Shown here: positions 8,370 through 18,069 of the stretch, in pieces
How positions within the stretch are numbered: position 1 is the first letter of the stretch
Layout of the letters: the number at the start of each line of letters is the position of its first letter
Assembly: GCA_016711285.1 (NCBI GenBank)
Contig: JADJTG010000002.1
Location: 186,001-250,000, forward strand
Source: Sphingobacteriales bacterium
GTDB taxonomy: Bacteria; Bacteroidota; Bacteroidia; Chitinophagales; UBA2359
Direction of reading: 5' to 3'
Length of the DNA: 64,000 nucleotides
Program-made: the position numbers and the translations under genes
Notes under the pieces: generated by a model
Database searches by the model: none
Seen by the model: the letters and a program-made list of their open reading frames with translations, nothing else
Told to the model about the DNA's origin: nothing

Positions 8370-9290
8370 ATGATAGTATCCAAATGGCGGGCTTGGCGCA
8401 ACACGGCGATGTATCAGGGCTGGGGCAAAAAGCAATGTCACTTTGAACAATGGAGCTACCGCCTGAATGATGCCGCCTCCGCTCGCTCCTTTTTGGTGAC
8501 GGCGGGCATTGCTTGGGACACCCCCAACAACACAGCCGCAGCTTTTATTGAGATAAAAGACAACAAACGACCGCTTTTTTACCAAACTTTTCCTTTGGAA
8601 GCGTGGCAAGCCTCGCACAAAAATGTTGAAATCAGCATTGGCGACAATTTTTTTTCGCTTCATCAGATCCGTTTGGCATTGCCTCATATCAGCGGCACTG
8701 TTGAAATGCAGCAGTTGTCGCCGGTAGCAGAGCAGTTGTCCGAAAACCGCAGCACATTGAGCCGTTTGGTGCGCCCTTTTCCGTATTGTCAGGAGGTGTT
8801 GAGTATGCGCCACACCCTGCAAGGCACTTTGCACCTCGACAATGAAACCATCAACTGGGACGGCGGCGTGGGCTACAGCGACAAATTGTGGGGGCATACT
8901 TTTCCGCCGCATTATTTGTATTTGCAAAGCACACAATTTCGCTACGATGAAGAAGTGTCTTTTATGTTGGCGATGTTTCCTGCCAAAGAAAACCAAAACG
9001 AATTATCCAACTTTATCGGCGTTTTGTATCACGAGGGCGATGTGTATTCTTTTACGCCATACAATGATACAGACATAAAAAAAGCCACCATACAAGGCGA
9101 AGCGGCAGAAATCAATTTTGTACAAAAAGATTATTTGCTGATAGTAAAAATACAGGAAAACTCTTCGCAGCAGCAGTTCGGGCAACAATTTGAAGTGCGT
9201 TTTTTTAAGGGTAATAAAATGATTTTTTGCGGCACAGGCAAACAGGCGGTCGTTCAGGTAAAAGGTGCTTACCGAAATCTGAGTATTTAA
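8370..9290 (+). CDS. Tocopherol cyclase-like protein
   Basis: 306 residues. The opening MYQGWGKKQCHFEQWSYRL and the central GGVGYSDKLWGHTFPPHYLY correspond to conserved segments of the tocopherol cyclase family (a G-Y-x-D/E-K-x-W-G centre followed by FP and aromatic residues). No signal peptide is visible. Tocopherol synthesis is not expected in Bacteroidota and no other pathway gene is near, so the substrate is unknown; a lipocalin-like lipid or isoprenoid-binding role is possible. It starts about 130 bp after the repeat array. Confidence 0.65.
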   Translation: MIVSKWRAWRNTAMYQGWGKKQCHFEQWSYRLNDAASARSFLVTAGIAWDTPNNTAAAFIEIKDNKRPLFYQTFPLEAWQASHKNVEISIGDNFFSLHQIRLALPHISGTVEMQQLSPVAEQLSENRSTLSRLVRPFPYCQEVLSMRHTLQGTLHLDNETINWDGGVGYSDKLWGHTFPPHYLYLQSTQFRYDEEVSFMLAMFPAKENQNELSNFIGVLYHEGDVYSFTPYNDTDIKKATIQGEAAEINFVQKDYLLIVKIQENSSQQQFGQQFEVRFFKGNKMIFCGTGKQAVVQVKGAYRNLSI

Positions 9291-9325
9291 TACATCAAAA
9301 AAAATTCATCTCCAACCTTACATTT

Positions 9326-10315
9326 ATGAACAACGATGCTTCTTACATCATCATCAGCGGAGCTGCCGGATTTATCGGCTCTTGTGTGGCGGCTGCTCTG
9401 AATGAGGCGGGCTATCGCGCTTTAGTTTTGAGTGATGATTTTTCGGCAGAACAAAAGAAAGCCAATTATATACACCAGCAATATGCCCATTTGGTAGAGC
9501 GCAGCCGTTTGTTGGAGTTTTTGGAAAAAGAACAACTTCCCGTTGCTTTCTTTTTGCATATCGGCGCACGCACCGACACCACCGAAACCAATTGGGCTGT
9601 TTTTGAACAACTCAATGTGTCGTATTCAAAAGCCGTATGGCATTATTGCACCCGTCATCGTATTCCGCTGATTTATGCTTCCAGTGCCGCCACCTACGGC
9701 GATGGCGCACAAGGCTTTGATGATGACGAAACACGCATACCCGCACTGCACCCTTTGAATATTTACGGCGAGTCCAAACAAATCTTTGACCTCTGGTGCT
9801 TACAACAAAACGAAAAACCTCCTTTTTGGGCGGGGCTGAAATTTTTTAATGTATTTGGTCCCAACGAATACCACAAAGGGCGTATGGCTTCGGTGATTTT
9901 TCACGCTTTCCGCCAAATACAGGCGCAAGGCAGTATGCAGTTGTTTCGCTCCCACCGCCCCGATTATGCAGACGGCGGGCAGTTGCGCGATTTTATCTAT
10001 ATAAAAGACCTCATCTCCATTATTTTATTTTTGATGCAAAATACGCAGCGCGTGCCTTCGGGTATTTACAATGCGGGTACCGGACAGGCGCGCTCTTTTT
10101 TGGATTTGGCGCGTGCCGTATTTGCGGCGATGAAATTGCCCGAACACATCATTTTTATAGATACTCCCGCCGACATTCGCGACAAATACCAATATTTTAC
10201 CGAAGCAAATATGGATAAATTGCGGGCAGCCGGCTTTACGCAACCTTTTTACAGTTTGGAAAATGCCGTACAAGACTATGTACAAAATTATTTATTGCCA
10301 CAACATTATATGTAA
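9326..10315 (+). CDS. hldD: ADP-L-glycero-D-manno-heptose 6-epimerase
   Basis: 329 residues from ATG 9326, an extended SDR enzyme that makes the heptose precursor of lipopolysaccharide inner core. Rossmann motif SGAAGFIGS at the N-terminus, the diagnostic GARTDTTETN segment near residue 85, active-site YGESK, the KFFNVFGPNEYHKGRMASVIFHAF type stretch (seen as FNVFGPNEYHKG and MASVIFHAF) and RDFIYIKD. A longer in-frame start at 9227 would overlap the upstream gene and adds no family sequence. Confidence 0.9.
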   Translation: MNNDASYIIISGAAGFIGSCVAAALNEAGYRALVLSDDFSAEQKKANYIHQQYAHLVERSRLLEFLEKEQLPVAFFLHIGARTDTTETNWAVFEQLNVSYSKAVWHYCTRHRIPLIYASSAATYGDGAQGFDDDETRIPALHPLNIYGESKQIFDLWCLQQNEKPPFWAGLKFFNVFGPNEYHKGRMASVIFHAFRQIQAQGSMQLFRSHRPDYADGGQLRDFIYIKDLISIILFLMQNTQRVPSGIYNAGTGQARSFLDLARAVFAAMKLPEHIIFIDTPADIRDKYQYFTEANMDKLRAAGFTQPFYSLENAVQDYVQNYLLPQHYM

Positions 10316-10369
10316 TTTTAAAATAATCGCTACATTGCATTTCCAAATAACCAACTAAAAAAGCGTCCT

Positions 10370-11098
10370 TTGCATAAAGAAAAGATATTCAGCATCTTAT
10401 ATATTGTATTGGCAGTACTTTACTTGCTCAATACGCTGTTTTTTCAGCACCCACAAATGGCAATGTTTATCAAGCCTTTGTTTATGCCCTTGCTCATAGC
10501 ACACTACATCAGCAACACGGAGTACGAAAAATTGCGCTATGCTATTTTGTTGGCACTTTTCTTTTCAGGAATAGGAGATACGCTGTTGCTGTGGGGCAAT
10601 GAACCTTTGTTTTTTATGGCGGGTTTAGGTTCTTTTTTATTGGCACATCTGAGCTATATTTGGTTGTTTCATAAGCAAGGTGGCACAACCATTCGTTGGA
10701 ACAAACTCATCGTACCTTTCTCTGTCTTATACGGCTTGTTGTTTTTTTATCACTTATACCCCCATTTGGGCGATATGAAACTTCCGGTAGGCGTGTATGC
10801 TGTGGTATTAACTACCATGATGATTACTGCTTTTTTTCGCCGCAGCAGACCCTACAGTTTTTTGTTTGTTTTTGTAGGAGCGGTATTGTTGGTAGCATCT
10901 GATTCGCTGTTGGCAGAGTCAAAATTTGTACAAAAAGGCAGCGGAGAATATAATTTTTGGGTAATGCTCACCTATTTAACAGCGCAGTTCTTTATTATTA
11001 AAGGTTTGTTGATTCGTTTTGACAATAAAAACCCCTCCGCTATTGATGAACAAGATGATGCAGATGAAGAAGAAGATGTAACAGCTTTGTTAAACTGA
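10370..11098 (+). CDS. YhhN/TMEM86-family membrane protein
   Basis: 242 residues with about eight hydrophobic helices and the family features LALFFSGIGDTLLL and GLGSFLLAHLSYIWLF. Relatives in animals (TMEM86B) are lysoplasmalogenases; the bacterial substrates are poorly known. The only usable start is TTG 10370 (no ATG or GTG is in frame nearby), so the exact N-terminus is uncertain. The C-terminus ends in an unusual acidic tail of Asp and Glu residues. Confidence 0.75.
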   Translation: MHKEKIFSILYIVLAVLYLLNTLFFQHPQMAMFIKPLFMPLLIAHYISNTEYEKLRYAILLALFFSGIGDTLLLWGNEPLFFMAGLGSFLLAHLSYIWLFHKQGGTTIRWNKLIVPFSVLYGLLFFYHLYPHLGDMKLPVGVYAVVLTTMMITAFFRRSRPYSFLFVFVGAVLLVASDSLLAESKFVQKGSGEYNFWVMLTYLTAQFFIIKGLLIRFDNKNPSAIDEQDDADEEEDVTALLN

Positions 11099-11112
11099 TC
11101 ATCAATAAAAAT

Positions 11113-11160
11113 ACAACGCTCCGAAGGTTCTTGAATCTCCGAAGCGTTGCAAAAAAATAA
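11113..11160 (+). terminator. Imperfect hairpin after the YhhN gene
   Basis: CAACGC at the left arm and GCGTTG at the right arm with further imperfect pairing (CTCCGAAGG against TCTCCGAAG region), then an A/T-rich tract. It separates the convergent YhhN and TerB-like genes. Confidence 0.45.
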
Positions 11161-11184
11161 TTAAAATATTATCGGTTCAGCTTA

Positions 11185-11643
11185 TTATATCGGCTGTATC
11201 ATCGGTAAATCAAGATACTGCTCTTCTTCTTTTGATACGCTGAAAAATCCCAGTACACCGCCATCTGCTCTTGCTACTTGCTTGGCAAAAGACAATAAAC
11301 TTTGGTAGTAAGGCACTGAAAATTCAGGGTTCAAATCGGCTAATACCGGATTTAATTTTTCTAATTGAGAGGATATAATCCCTTGTCTGATGGGCGTATT
11401 TTCGGGCAACATTTCAATGAGATCCCGCAGGCGGGCTTCAAAACGATTTTCGGCTAACTCCTTGTAAAAATCCTGTAAAATTTCGGCAGTTGTAAATTCG
11501 CGAAAATGAATAACCCTTTTTGCCCAGTGGGTTTCGTCGAGTTCAATGTCGTCATCTGCACCTGCTATCAAAATAGTGATGAGCGGAAGCGCATCATACA
11601 TCACATTTTGTTGTTGTTCGGAAAGTTGTTCAAAATTTTTCAT
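11185..11643 (-). CDS. TerB-like small helical protein of unknown function
   Basis: 152 residues, soluble, mostly helical. Two acidic-aromatic patches, AGADDDIELDETHWAKRVIHFR near residues 27-48 and FAKQVARADGG near 115-125, resemble the paired repeats of TerB-like proteins, which are thought to sense metal or membrane stress. Assignment is tentative. No operon partner is evident; the upstream gene lies on the same strand with a 116-bp gap. Confidence 0.5.
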   Translation of the reverse strand: MKNFEQLSEQQQNVMYDALPLITILIAGADDDIELDETHWAKRVIHFREFTTAEILQDFYKELAENRFEARLRDLIEMLPENTPIRQGIISSQLEKLNPVLADLNPEFSVPYYQSLLSFAKQVARADGGVLGFFSVSKEEEQYLDLPMIQPI

Positions 11644-11759
11644 ACTTTTTTAACTATAAAAATTGGTAATTTGATTTAAAACTGATATTTTTCAGAGGTA
11701 TTGAGCTTCCCAATCCGGTAATTTAGGCAAACTCTTCGTGTACATTATATTCATTTATA

Positions 11760-13382
11760 TCACTGCACCACTAATTTAAAACTATGCGTTAAAGTTCCTT
11801 TTTCGCCTTGCACCTGCACAATATACATACCCGCCGATAAAGAACTGCCGGCAGATATGGTTTGTAATTCGTATAATGTTTTTGTATCGTCGCTTTCCAT
11901 TACAACCCTTCCTGCGAGGTCGCAAATATAATAACGAACTGCCTGCGAGTCGGCGGCGTGAAAAACATAGCGGGGTACATTTTCTGTCGTCCATAAGTTG
12001 GCAGAAAAAACTTCGCCGCTTGCTAAGATTTCGTGGGCTTTCACCATATCAGGAATCCCATAACCGAGCCTATCATCGGGCGCAGTGTATTGCGAAGCAC
12101 TTTGCTGAATGGCAGCAAAAAGCTCCATACTGCTTTTATAGCGCAAACTTTGCCACAGGCAAGCGGCAGCACCCGACATCAAAGGACAGGCGTAAGAAGT
12201 GCCACTGCCGTTATACACCGAAGTATCGCTGATAAGTGCCGTTGCTTGCCCCATTGTGGCTACATTGGGCTTTATGCGTCCATCATACGAAGGTCCTCTT
12301 GAACTGAAACCTGCGTACTGACGCTCTTTATCCACTGCACCCACTGACAGTACACTATCGCCATCGGCGGGCGCAATGATATAATTCCAAGGGCTGTTGC
12401 CTTCGTTGCCGGCAGCGTTTATCACCAAAATTCCTTTGGAAGCCGCTATATCGGCAGCGCGGGTAATGATGGTGTAGTCGCCGTTCATATCGTTGTAGGT
12501 ATAATCTTCATATCCGTCATCAAATAAATAATAGCCGAGCGAAGTAGAAAAAATATCAGCTCCGGCACTGTCGGCAAATTCGGCGGCGAGTGTCCAGTTT
12601 ACTTCTTCTATGGGTGTTTCTGACGATACATCTTCGCTCACAAACAGCATATAGTCCGCAGCAGGGGCACTGCCATAGTATTTGTCGGGATAATTACCCG
12701 CCAATATAGAAAGCACATTAGCACCGTGTGTAGAGCCGGTATTTTCAATATCGGCACTATTATTGACATAGTTCCAAACATGTTTGATGCGCTGCTCCTG
12801 AATCAAATGCTGCAATGCCGCCGATGTTTTATATTTCGGAAATCCGGCATCTATTACTGCTATCAACATACCTTGCCCCTGCAAGCCAATGCGGTGAAAC
12901 TGATGCAAATTGAGCATTTCTATTTGTGTGCGTGCGCCGCCATACCAAGTGTCCAAATCAAAAGTTTCGCTCCATTTGTGTTGGGCATTGTTGTTGGCAG
13001 TACGGCTGTTGCTGCGGTGTAATAATTGAGTACGGCGCACAAAAGGCAACCGTGCGAGGGCGGCGATTTGGTCGGCATCGGCATATACAGCAACGGCGTT
13101 GAACCATTTGGAAACGCTATGTATTTCAACGTTGCTTTGTCGGATAGCAGCGATGTAGGCAGGATTGACAGGCATATCCTGTTCGGTGACGGCAATACCC
13201 GCCTGACGACGGCGTTCCAAAGCAGCAGTTGATAAAAACGTCTGCGGGTGCAGCACCGAATAAGGCGATGCTTGCTTATCGCTCAAATGCAGCCAATAAA
13301 TATCGCGCTGCTGCCCCTGCGCCGCCGCTTGCAGTGAGCACAAAAATATTATAATGGATAATAAAGTGATGATACTGCGCAT
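11760..13382 (-). CDS. Secreted subtilisin-like (S8) protease with T9SS sorting domain
   Basis: 540 residues. Signal peptide 1-21, a propeptide-like stretch to about 140, then the S8 catalytic domain: Asp in LIAVIDAGF (about 178), His in GSTHGANVLSI (about 219) and Ser in GSGTSYACPLMSGAA (about 390). The Asn of the oxyanion hole is in VINAAGNEGNSPW. The C-terminal 75 residues (YYICDLAGRVVME to THSFKLVVQ) match the type A sorting domain, so it is exported by the type IX system. Likely a nutritional or processing protease. Confidence 0.92.
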   Translation of the reverse strand: MRSIITLLSIIIFLCSLQAAAQGQQRDIYWLHLSDKQASPYSVLHPQTFLSTAALERRRQAGIAVTEQDMPVNPAYIAAIRQSNVEIHSVSKWFNAVAVYADADQIAALARLPFVRRTQLLHRSNSRTANNNAQHKWSETFDLDTWYGGARTQIEMLNLHQFHRIGLQGQGMLIAVIDAGFPKYKTSAALQHLIQEQRIKHVWNYVNNSADIENTGSTHGANVLSILAGNYPDKYYGSAPAADYMLFVSEDVSSETPIEEVNWTLAAEFADSAGADIFSTSLGYYLFDDGYEDYTYNDMNGDYTIITRAADIAASKGILVINAAGNEGNSPWNYIIAPADGDSVLSVGAVDKERQYAGFSSRGPSYDGRIKPNVATMGQATALISDTSVYNGSGTSYACPLMSGAAACLWQSLRYKSSMELFAAIQQSASQYTAPDDRLGYGIPDMVKAHEILASGEVFSANLWTTENVPRYVFHAADSQAVRYYICDLAGRVVMESDDTKTLYELQTISAGSSLSAGMYIVQVQGEKGTLTHSFKLVVQ

Positions 13383-13649
13383 AATTTTGTTAGCAACCGA
13401 AAATTATTATTTTTTTATCAATAAAAAGCCATTCAATATTTTTACCCGCTATGTGCTGTACAATATTTCAAGTACTAAAAAAGCAACTGCCCTTTGATTT
13501 TCTATATCATTTCATAATAAAAATCAAAATCACTCATCAGTTTTTTCAAATGATTCAATTCTTTTCTATGTATTTTAATTAAAATATTTTTCGTTGCTTT
13601 TTTATTACAGGGCATTTGAAATCGTACAAAAATACGATAAAATTTGGCA

Positions 13650-15263
13650 TTACTGCCGTGTATTTTTATATTTCAACGCTGCTTCTACAAATGCTGCAAA
13701 CAGGGGGTGTGCTTGGGTGACGCGGCTTTTGAACTCAGGGTGAAACTGTACGCCCACAAACCAGGGGTGTCCGGCGAGTTCTACCACTTCTACCAAATTG
13801 TTGTCGGGGTTGATACCGGTGGCTCTGAGACCATTTTGTTCCAATGCCTCCAAATAGGCATTGTTGAGTTCGTAGCGGTGGCGGTGGCGTTCCGAAATCG
13901 TAAGAGTGCCGTAGCTTTGCGCCGCTAAGGAGTTTTTTTCCAGCACGCAGCTATAAGCACCCAGTCGCATCGTGCCGCCTTTCATCGCCACGTTTTTTTG
14001 TCCTTCCATCAAATCAATAATCGGGTGTTCGGTATCGGGTTGCATTTCGGTGGAGTGGGCGGCGGAGAGGTGCAGCACATGGCGGGCAAACTCTATCACG
14101 GCACATTGCATGCCCAAACAAATACCAAAAAACGGAATTTTCTGTTCGCGCACATAGCGTATAGCGGCAATTTTTCCTTCAATGCCACGATTTCCAAAAC
14201 CCGGTGCTACCAATACGCCGTGCAAATCTTTTAACAGGTCGGCTACATTATCTTCATTTACCTGCTCCGAATGAATAGGCACTACCTGTACTTTGATTTG
14301 CAAGTGTGCCGAAGCGTGTATAAATGCTTCCAAAATTGATTTATACGCATCTTGCAGTTCAATGTATTTTCCTACCAAACCGATGCGCACTTCGTTTTTC
14401 GGGTTTTTGAGGCGTTTTAAAAAGGCTTGCCAATTATTGAGGTCGGGTTTTTGGCGGTTGGGCAGACGCAATTTTTCCAGTACCAAATTATCCAATTTTT
14501 CTTCCAGCATCAGCAAAGGCACATGATAAATGCTGTCGGCATCAATGGCTTCAATGACCGCATTTTGATCCACATTGCAAAACAAAGCCAATTTGCGGCG
14601 AATATCTTCGCTGAGGTGGTACTCGGTGCGGCAAACTAACACATCAGGAATTACGCCGTCTTTGGCGAGTTCCTTCACGGAGTGCTGCGTAGGTTTGGTT
14701 TTGAGTTCTTGGGCGGCGTTCAGAAAAGGTATCAAAGTGAGGTGCAGCACCAAACAATTATTTGCGCCCAAACTCCATTTGAGCTGGCGCACCGCTTCTA
14801 TATAAGGCAGCGACTCTATATCGCCCACGGTGCCGCCCAATTCTGTAATGACGATGTCGAAGTTGCCTTTGCCGCCCAAAAGCAACATACGGCGTTGGAT
14901 TTCGTCGGTGATATGCGGCACAATTTGTACGGTTTTGCCCAAATAATCACCGCGCCGTTCTTTTTCAATCACGGTTTGATAAATTCTGCCGGTGGTTACG
15001 TTATTTTCCTGAGCAGTATTACTGCTCAAAAAACGCTCATAATGCCCCAAGTCCAAATCACATTCGGCTCCGTCTTCGGTCACAAAACATTCACCGTGCT
15101 CGTAAGGATTGAGCGTGCCGGGATCTACATTCAAATAAGGGTCAAATTTTTGGATAGTTACCCGCAAGCCGCGTGCTTGGAGCAACAAAGCCAAGGAAGA
15201 AGCGAAAATGCCTTTGCCGAGAGAAGAAGTAACCCCGCCCGTAACAAAAATATATTTGGTCAT
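13650..15263 (-). CDS. pyrG: CTP synthase
   Basis: 537 residues, standard length. Makes CTP from UTP with glutamine as amino donor. N-terminal synthetase begins KYIFVTGGVTSSLGKGI and includes DPYLNVDPGTLNPYEHGE; the C-terminal class I amidotransferase has nucleophile Cys in FFGICLGMQ and His-Glu in QFHPEFKS. A TATCTTTG minus-7 box is 34 bases upstream. Single gene between the S8 protease and a 424-bp non-coding stretch. Confidence 0.97.
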   Translation of the reverse strand: MTKYIFVTGGVTSSLGKGIFASSLALLLQARGLRVTIQKFDPYLNVDPGTLNPYEHGECFVTEDGAECDLDLGHYERFLSSNTAQENNVTTGRIYQTVIEKERRGDYLGKTVQIVPHITDEIQRRMLLLGGKGNFDIVITELGGTVGDIESLPYIEAVRQLKWSLGANNCLVLHLTLIPFLNAAQELKTKPTQHSVKELAKDGVIPDVLVCRTEYHLSEDIRRKLALFCNVDQNAVIEAIDADSIYHVPLLMLEEKLDNLVLEKLRLPNRQKPDLNNWQAFLKRLKNPKNEVRIGLVGKYIELQDAYKSILEAFIHASAHLQIKVQVVPIHSEQVNEDNVADLLKDLHGVLVAPGFGNRGIEGKIAAIRYVREQKIPFFGICLGMQCAVIEFARHVLHLSAAHSTEMQPDTEHPIIDLMEGQKNVAMKGGTMRLGAYSCVLEKNSLAAQSYGTLTISERHRHRYELNNAYLEALEQNGLRATGINPDNNLVEVVELAGHPWFVGVQFHPEFKSRVTQAHPLFAAFVEAALKYKNTRQ

Positions 15264-15296
15264 TGTTCCAGTCTATTTTTTTTAGAATACGGGATA

Positions 15297-15304
15297 CAAA
15301 GATA
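15297..15304 (-). promoter_or_regulatory. TATCTTTG minus-7 box of pyrG
   Basis: Perfect TAnnTTTG element on the minus strand, 34 bases before the pyrG ATG. No convincing TTG minus-33 element was found. Confidence 0.5.
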
Positions 15305-15687
15305 GGTAAATATTACCACACTGTTGAATATACGGCGTAGGCTTTACAAAGAATTAACAAAATAAGATATTTAAACAATAACAGAACACCGATAAAATGG
15401 ATTTAACTGATGACCATAGCTTTATCTTTTAAAACTCATTTGATTTTATTTTTTTCAATAAATTTATCTATAAAATTTTCATGAAAAATATTATTTTTTG
15501 TAAGTAAAAAAATAAATACAAATTGTTTTAATTCAGAATTATACGTATATATATATATATATATATATATGCGTATGCATATCATTATTAATTAAGAAAT
15601 TTCAAAAAAGTGTAATTGAATCACTATTAAGCAATAAGCATTTTTACAATTTATTACATTTTTTAATTCTTAAAAAGGTTATTTGAT
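15305..15687. other. Non-coding stretch with a TA-dinucleotide tract
   Basis: Very AT-rich and without a plausible gene. Its one notable feature is an alternating TA run at 15546-15570, bordered by ATACG on the left and GCGTATGCATAT on the right, so the whole can fold as a hairpin or cruciform. It separates the divergent pyrG and small lipoprotein genes. Confidence 0.6.
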
Positions 15688-16023
15688 ATGCAAAAAACAA
15701 TTATTTTATTTCTTTTTTTAGTGGCAACAACGTTTAATTTTGGTTGTAATAAAGATGATGATGACAATGGGGGTACTAATAATTCAGGGTGTACTCTTGT
15801 TCCAATGCGGTTCACAAACACCTCCGACAATCCCTATAATTTGTTCATAGACGGGACATTCAAAAAACAGATGTCGGGAAATACTGAAATTGTATATGAA
15901 TTAGAAAAAGGGGTACATACGGCTAAAGCGGAGCAAGTAAGTGGCTACGTTTTTTATCCAACAATAGTAAATAAAAATTTTACGCTTTCTTCTTGTCAGG
16001 AACAGGGGTGGATATTTCCTTGA
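15688..16023 (+). CDS. Small lipoprotein of unknown function
   Basis: 111 residues. The N-terminus MQKTIILFLFLVATTFNFGC is a lipoprotein signal, Cys at residue 20, followed by the acidic patch NKDDDDNGG that in Bacteroidota often marks export to the cell surface. The remainder reads as a small beta-sandwich (NTSDNPYNLFIDG, GVHTAKAEQVSGYVF, with a Cys pair at residues 34 and about 105). I do not recognise a family. Confidence 0.7.
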   Translation: MQKTIILFLFLVATTFNFGCNKDDDDNGGTNNSGCTLVPMRFTNTSDNPYNLFIDGTFKKQMSGNTEIVYELEKGVHTAKAEQVSGYVFYPTIVNKNFTLSSCQEQGWIFP

Positions 16024-16030
16024 GAAAATA

Positions 16031-16060
16031 AAAAAACGAGGCTGACAGCCTCGTTTTTTT
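16031..16060. terminator. Strong bidirectional terminator
   Basis: AAAAAACGAGGCT at 16031-16043 pairs perfectly with AGCCTCGTTTTTT at 16047-16059 around a 3-base loop. It lies between the converging lipoprotein (+) and outer-membrane (-) genes and has T-runs for both strands. Confidence 0.9.
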
Positions 16061-16090
16061 ATTTTCAAATCATCTTTAAAAATAATTTTA

Positions 16091-16828
16091 TTAAAAAGCA
16101 ATACCCACCTGAATACCGCCGCGCAAAATAGGAATACCTTTGCTCTCAGCCCAAGCCGAAGTTTCGTTGGAGCCGGCTTCTATATTTTCTATAATACGCC
16201 CCAAACCAAATACTTCGGCGGTTTTGTTCTCGTCAATTTTTTGTTTGATTTCGGCATAATCTTCGGCAGTTAAGTTTTCGGGATCATATACGTTTATCCA
16301 CGATTTTCCGGCGGCATAGCCCGCACCAAAAAATACGTCTAAAATAACAGGACCTATCGGAAACTGCGCACCCAAATCCAAGCCGCCGCCAAAACCTTTG
16401 GCATAGCCGGTAGCAATACCGGTAAATTTTTCGCCGTCTTTGGTATAGGCATAAGGCAAGCCCAAATCATCATATTTGAGATAACGAGCAAAAACGCCCA
16501 CATAAAAACCTTTCATAGATTCGGCTCCCGGATACCAACGTGCAAAAGGAGTAATGCTGAAACCTGAAAGCGACAAAGAACCTTCGTATTCAAATTTTTC
16601 GCCATTGGTTTGCTCGGCAAGTGCATCTAATTTAATGTCGCGCTCCAAAGCATACGATACCCCTAAACCCGCCGTAAAAGGCGACTCGGCTCCTAACTTA
16701 AATTCTACCGAAGGTACGATACTTTTGAGAGCCAAACTCGTAGCGTTGAGTTTTACGGCTACCGACTGCGCCTGAGCAGCGAGGCTTATTGATGCACAAA
16801 TCAGAGATAGTAAAAATTTCTTTTTCAT
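16091..16828 (-). CDS. Outer-membrane beta-barrel-like protein
   Basis: 245 residues with a cleavable signal (MKKKFLLSLICASISLAAQA) and alternating strands through to a C-terminal aromatic residue (GGIQVGIAF), as expected for an 8- to 10-stranded barrel. Gly-rich turn GYAKGFGGGLDLGAQFPIGP. A charged insertion near residues 180-205 (ENLTAEDYAEIKQKIDENK) may be an external loop or helix. Function unknown. Confidence 0.7.
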   Translation of the reverse strand: MKKKFLLSLICASISLAAQAQSVAVKLNATSLALKSIVPSVEFKLGAESPFTAGLGVSYALERDIKLDALAEQTNGEKFEYEGSLSLSGFSITPFARWYPGAESMKGFYVGVFARYLKYDDLGLPYAYTKDGEKFTGIATGYAKGFGGGLDLGAQFPIGPVILDVFFGAGYAAGKSWINVYDPENLTAEDYAEIKQKIDENKTAEVFGLGRIIENIEAGSNETSAWAESKGIPILRGGIQVGIAF

Positions 16829-17032
16829 TGTTTTTGTTGAGTTAAATAAATATATAAGAATGGTTACGTTTGCTATAAATTATCCATACAACGAAATAAA
16901 AACATTAAAAGATGCTTTTAATCATAAAAAAACAATGCTTTAGTTTTATCTGCATATCATAAATATTTGATTATTAAACACTAAATACAAAACATCAAAA
17001 CAATAAGTTATAATATTTTTTTACCTCTTTTC

Positions 17033-17836
17033 TTATTCAGGCAATAAAGCAGGCGACATACCCATGCTGCTGAAACCGCCATCGTGATAGAGGTTTTGCA
17101 TGGTTACGAAGCGCGTTAAATCCGAAAACAAAGCCACGCAATAATCGGCACAAGCCACCGCCGGAGCATTGCCCAAAGGCGACATTTTGTCGGCATAGTC
17201 AAAAAATTCTTTAAATCCTTTCACGCCGCTGCCCGCCGTTGTCCACGTTGGCGACTGCGAAATGGTATTCACGCGCACTTTTTTCTTTACACCGAAATGA
17301 TAGCCGAAACTCCGCGCAAAAGACTCCAATAAAGCTTTGGCTTCCGCCATCTCGCTGTAATCAGGAAAAGTGCGCTGCGCCGCAATATAAGTAAGTGCCA
17401 CAATACTGCCGCCCTCGTTCATGCTATCCAAACGATACGCGCTTTGCATGAGTTTATGAAAAGAAATCGCCGAAATATCCAGCGTTTTGAGCATCCACTC
17501 GTAATTGAGGTCGGTGTAGTCCTTTTTTTTGCGCACATTGAGCGACATACCGATGGAGTGCAGGATAAAATCAATTTTTCCGCCCAAAACCACTTCGGAG
17601 TGTTGTAATAAATGTTCTAAATCTTCTACCACAGTGGCATCTGCACCGATGAGTTCGCTGCCGCAATGCTCCGCCAACTCATTGATTTTTCCCATACGCA
17701 ACGCCACCGGCGCATTGGTGAGTGTAAATTTTGCACCCTGCGCATGGCATTGGAGTGCCACCTGCCAGGCAATAGATTGTTCGTCGAGTGCGCCAAAGAT
17801 AATGCCGCGCTTGCCTTGCAAAAGTTTTGTTGTCAT
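17033..17836 (-). CDS. fabI: Enoyl-[acyl-carrier-protein] reductase (NADH)
   Basis: 267 residues from ATG 17834-17836; the longer frame from 17896 adds only a hydrophobic, non-family stretch. FabI does the last reduction in each fatty-acid elongation round. It has the atypical SDR nucleotide site (GKRGIIFGALDEQSIAWQVA), the IDFILHSIGMS segment and the catalytic Tyr-x6-Lys in FPDYSEMAEAKALLES, then NTISQSPTWTTAGSG. fabH lies 7 kb away, not adjacent. Confidence 0.94.
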   Translation of the reverse strand: MTTKLLQGKRGIIFGALDEQSIAWQVALQCHAQGAKFTLTNAPVALRMGKINELAEHCGSELIGADATVVEDLEHLLQHSEVVLGGKIDFILHSIGMSLNVRKKKDYTDLNYEWMLKTLDISAISFHKLMQSAYRLDSMNEGGSIVALTYIAAQRTFPDYSEMAEAKALLESFARSFGYHFGVKKKVRVNTISQSPTWTTAGSGVKGFKEFFDYADKMSPLGNAPAVACADYCVALFSDLTRFVTMQNLYHDGGFSSMGMSPALLPE

Positions 17837-18054
17837 AGAAATAAAAGCGGATATGATTTTTTTAAAAAAATAAAACAAACAACAAAAATAGCACAAATCT
17901 TTTTCAGGATAGAGCTAAAAAATAAGGAAAACAAATATACAACTGCAATTTGTCCCACACACGATAAATAGATAAAGCAGGTAAAAACCGGATAAATATT
18001 GCCATACTTGCCGTAAAAGCCACGCTTGCCGTTTTACCATACCAATTTTTGTGT

Positions 18055-18062
18055 TAATTTTG
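18055..18062 (+). promoter_or_regulatory. TAATTTTG minus-7 box of cca
   Basis: TAATTTTG fits TAnnTTTG, only eight bases before the cca ATG. This implies a very short leader; a TTG at 18026-18028 is farther (26 bases) than the usual spacing, so support is modest. Confidence 0.35.
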
Positions 18063-18069
18063 CGCTTTC

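Noticed and set aside
15546..15570. TA tract as an origin or attachment site
   Set aside because: Simple dinucleotide run with no associated gene or motif.
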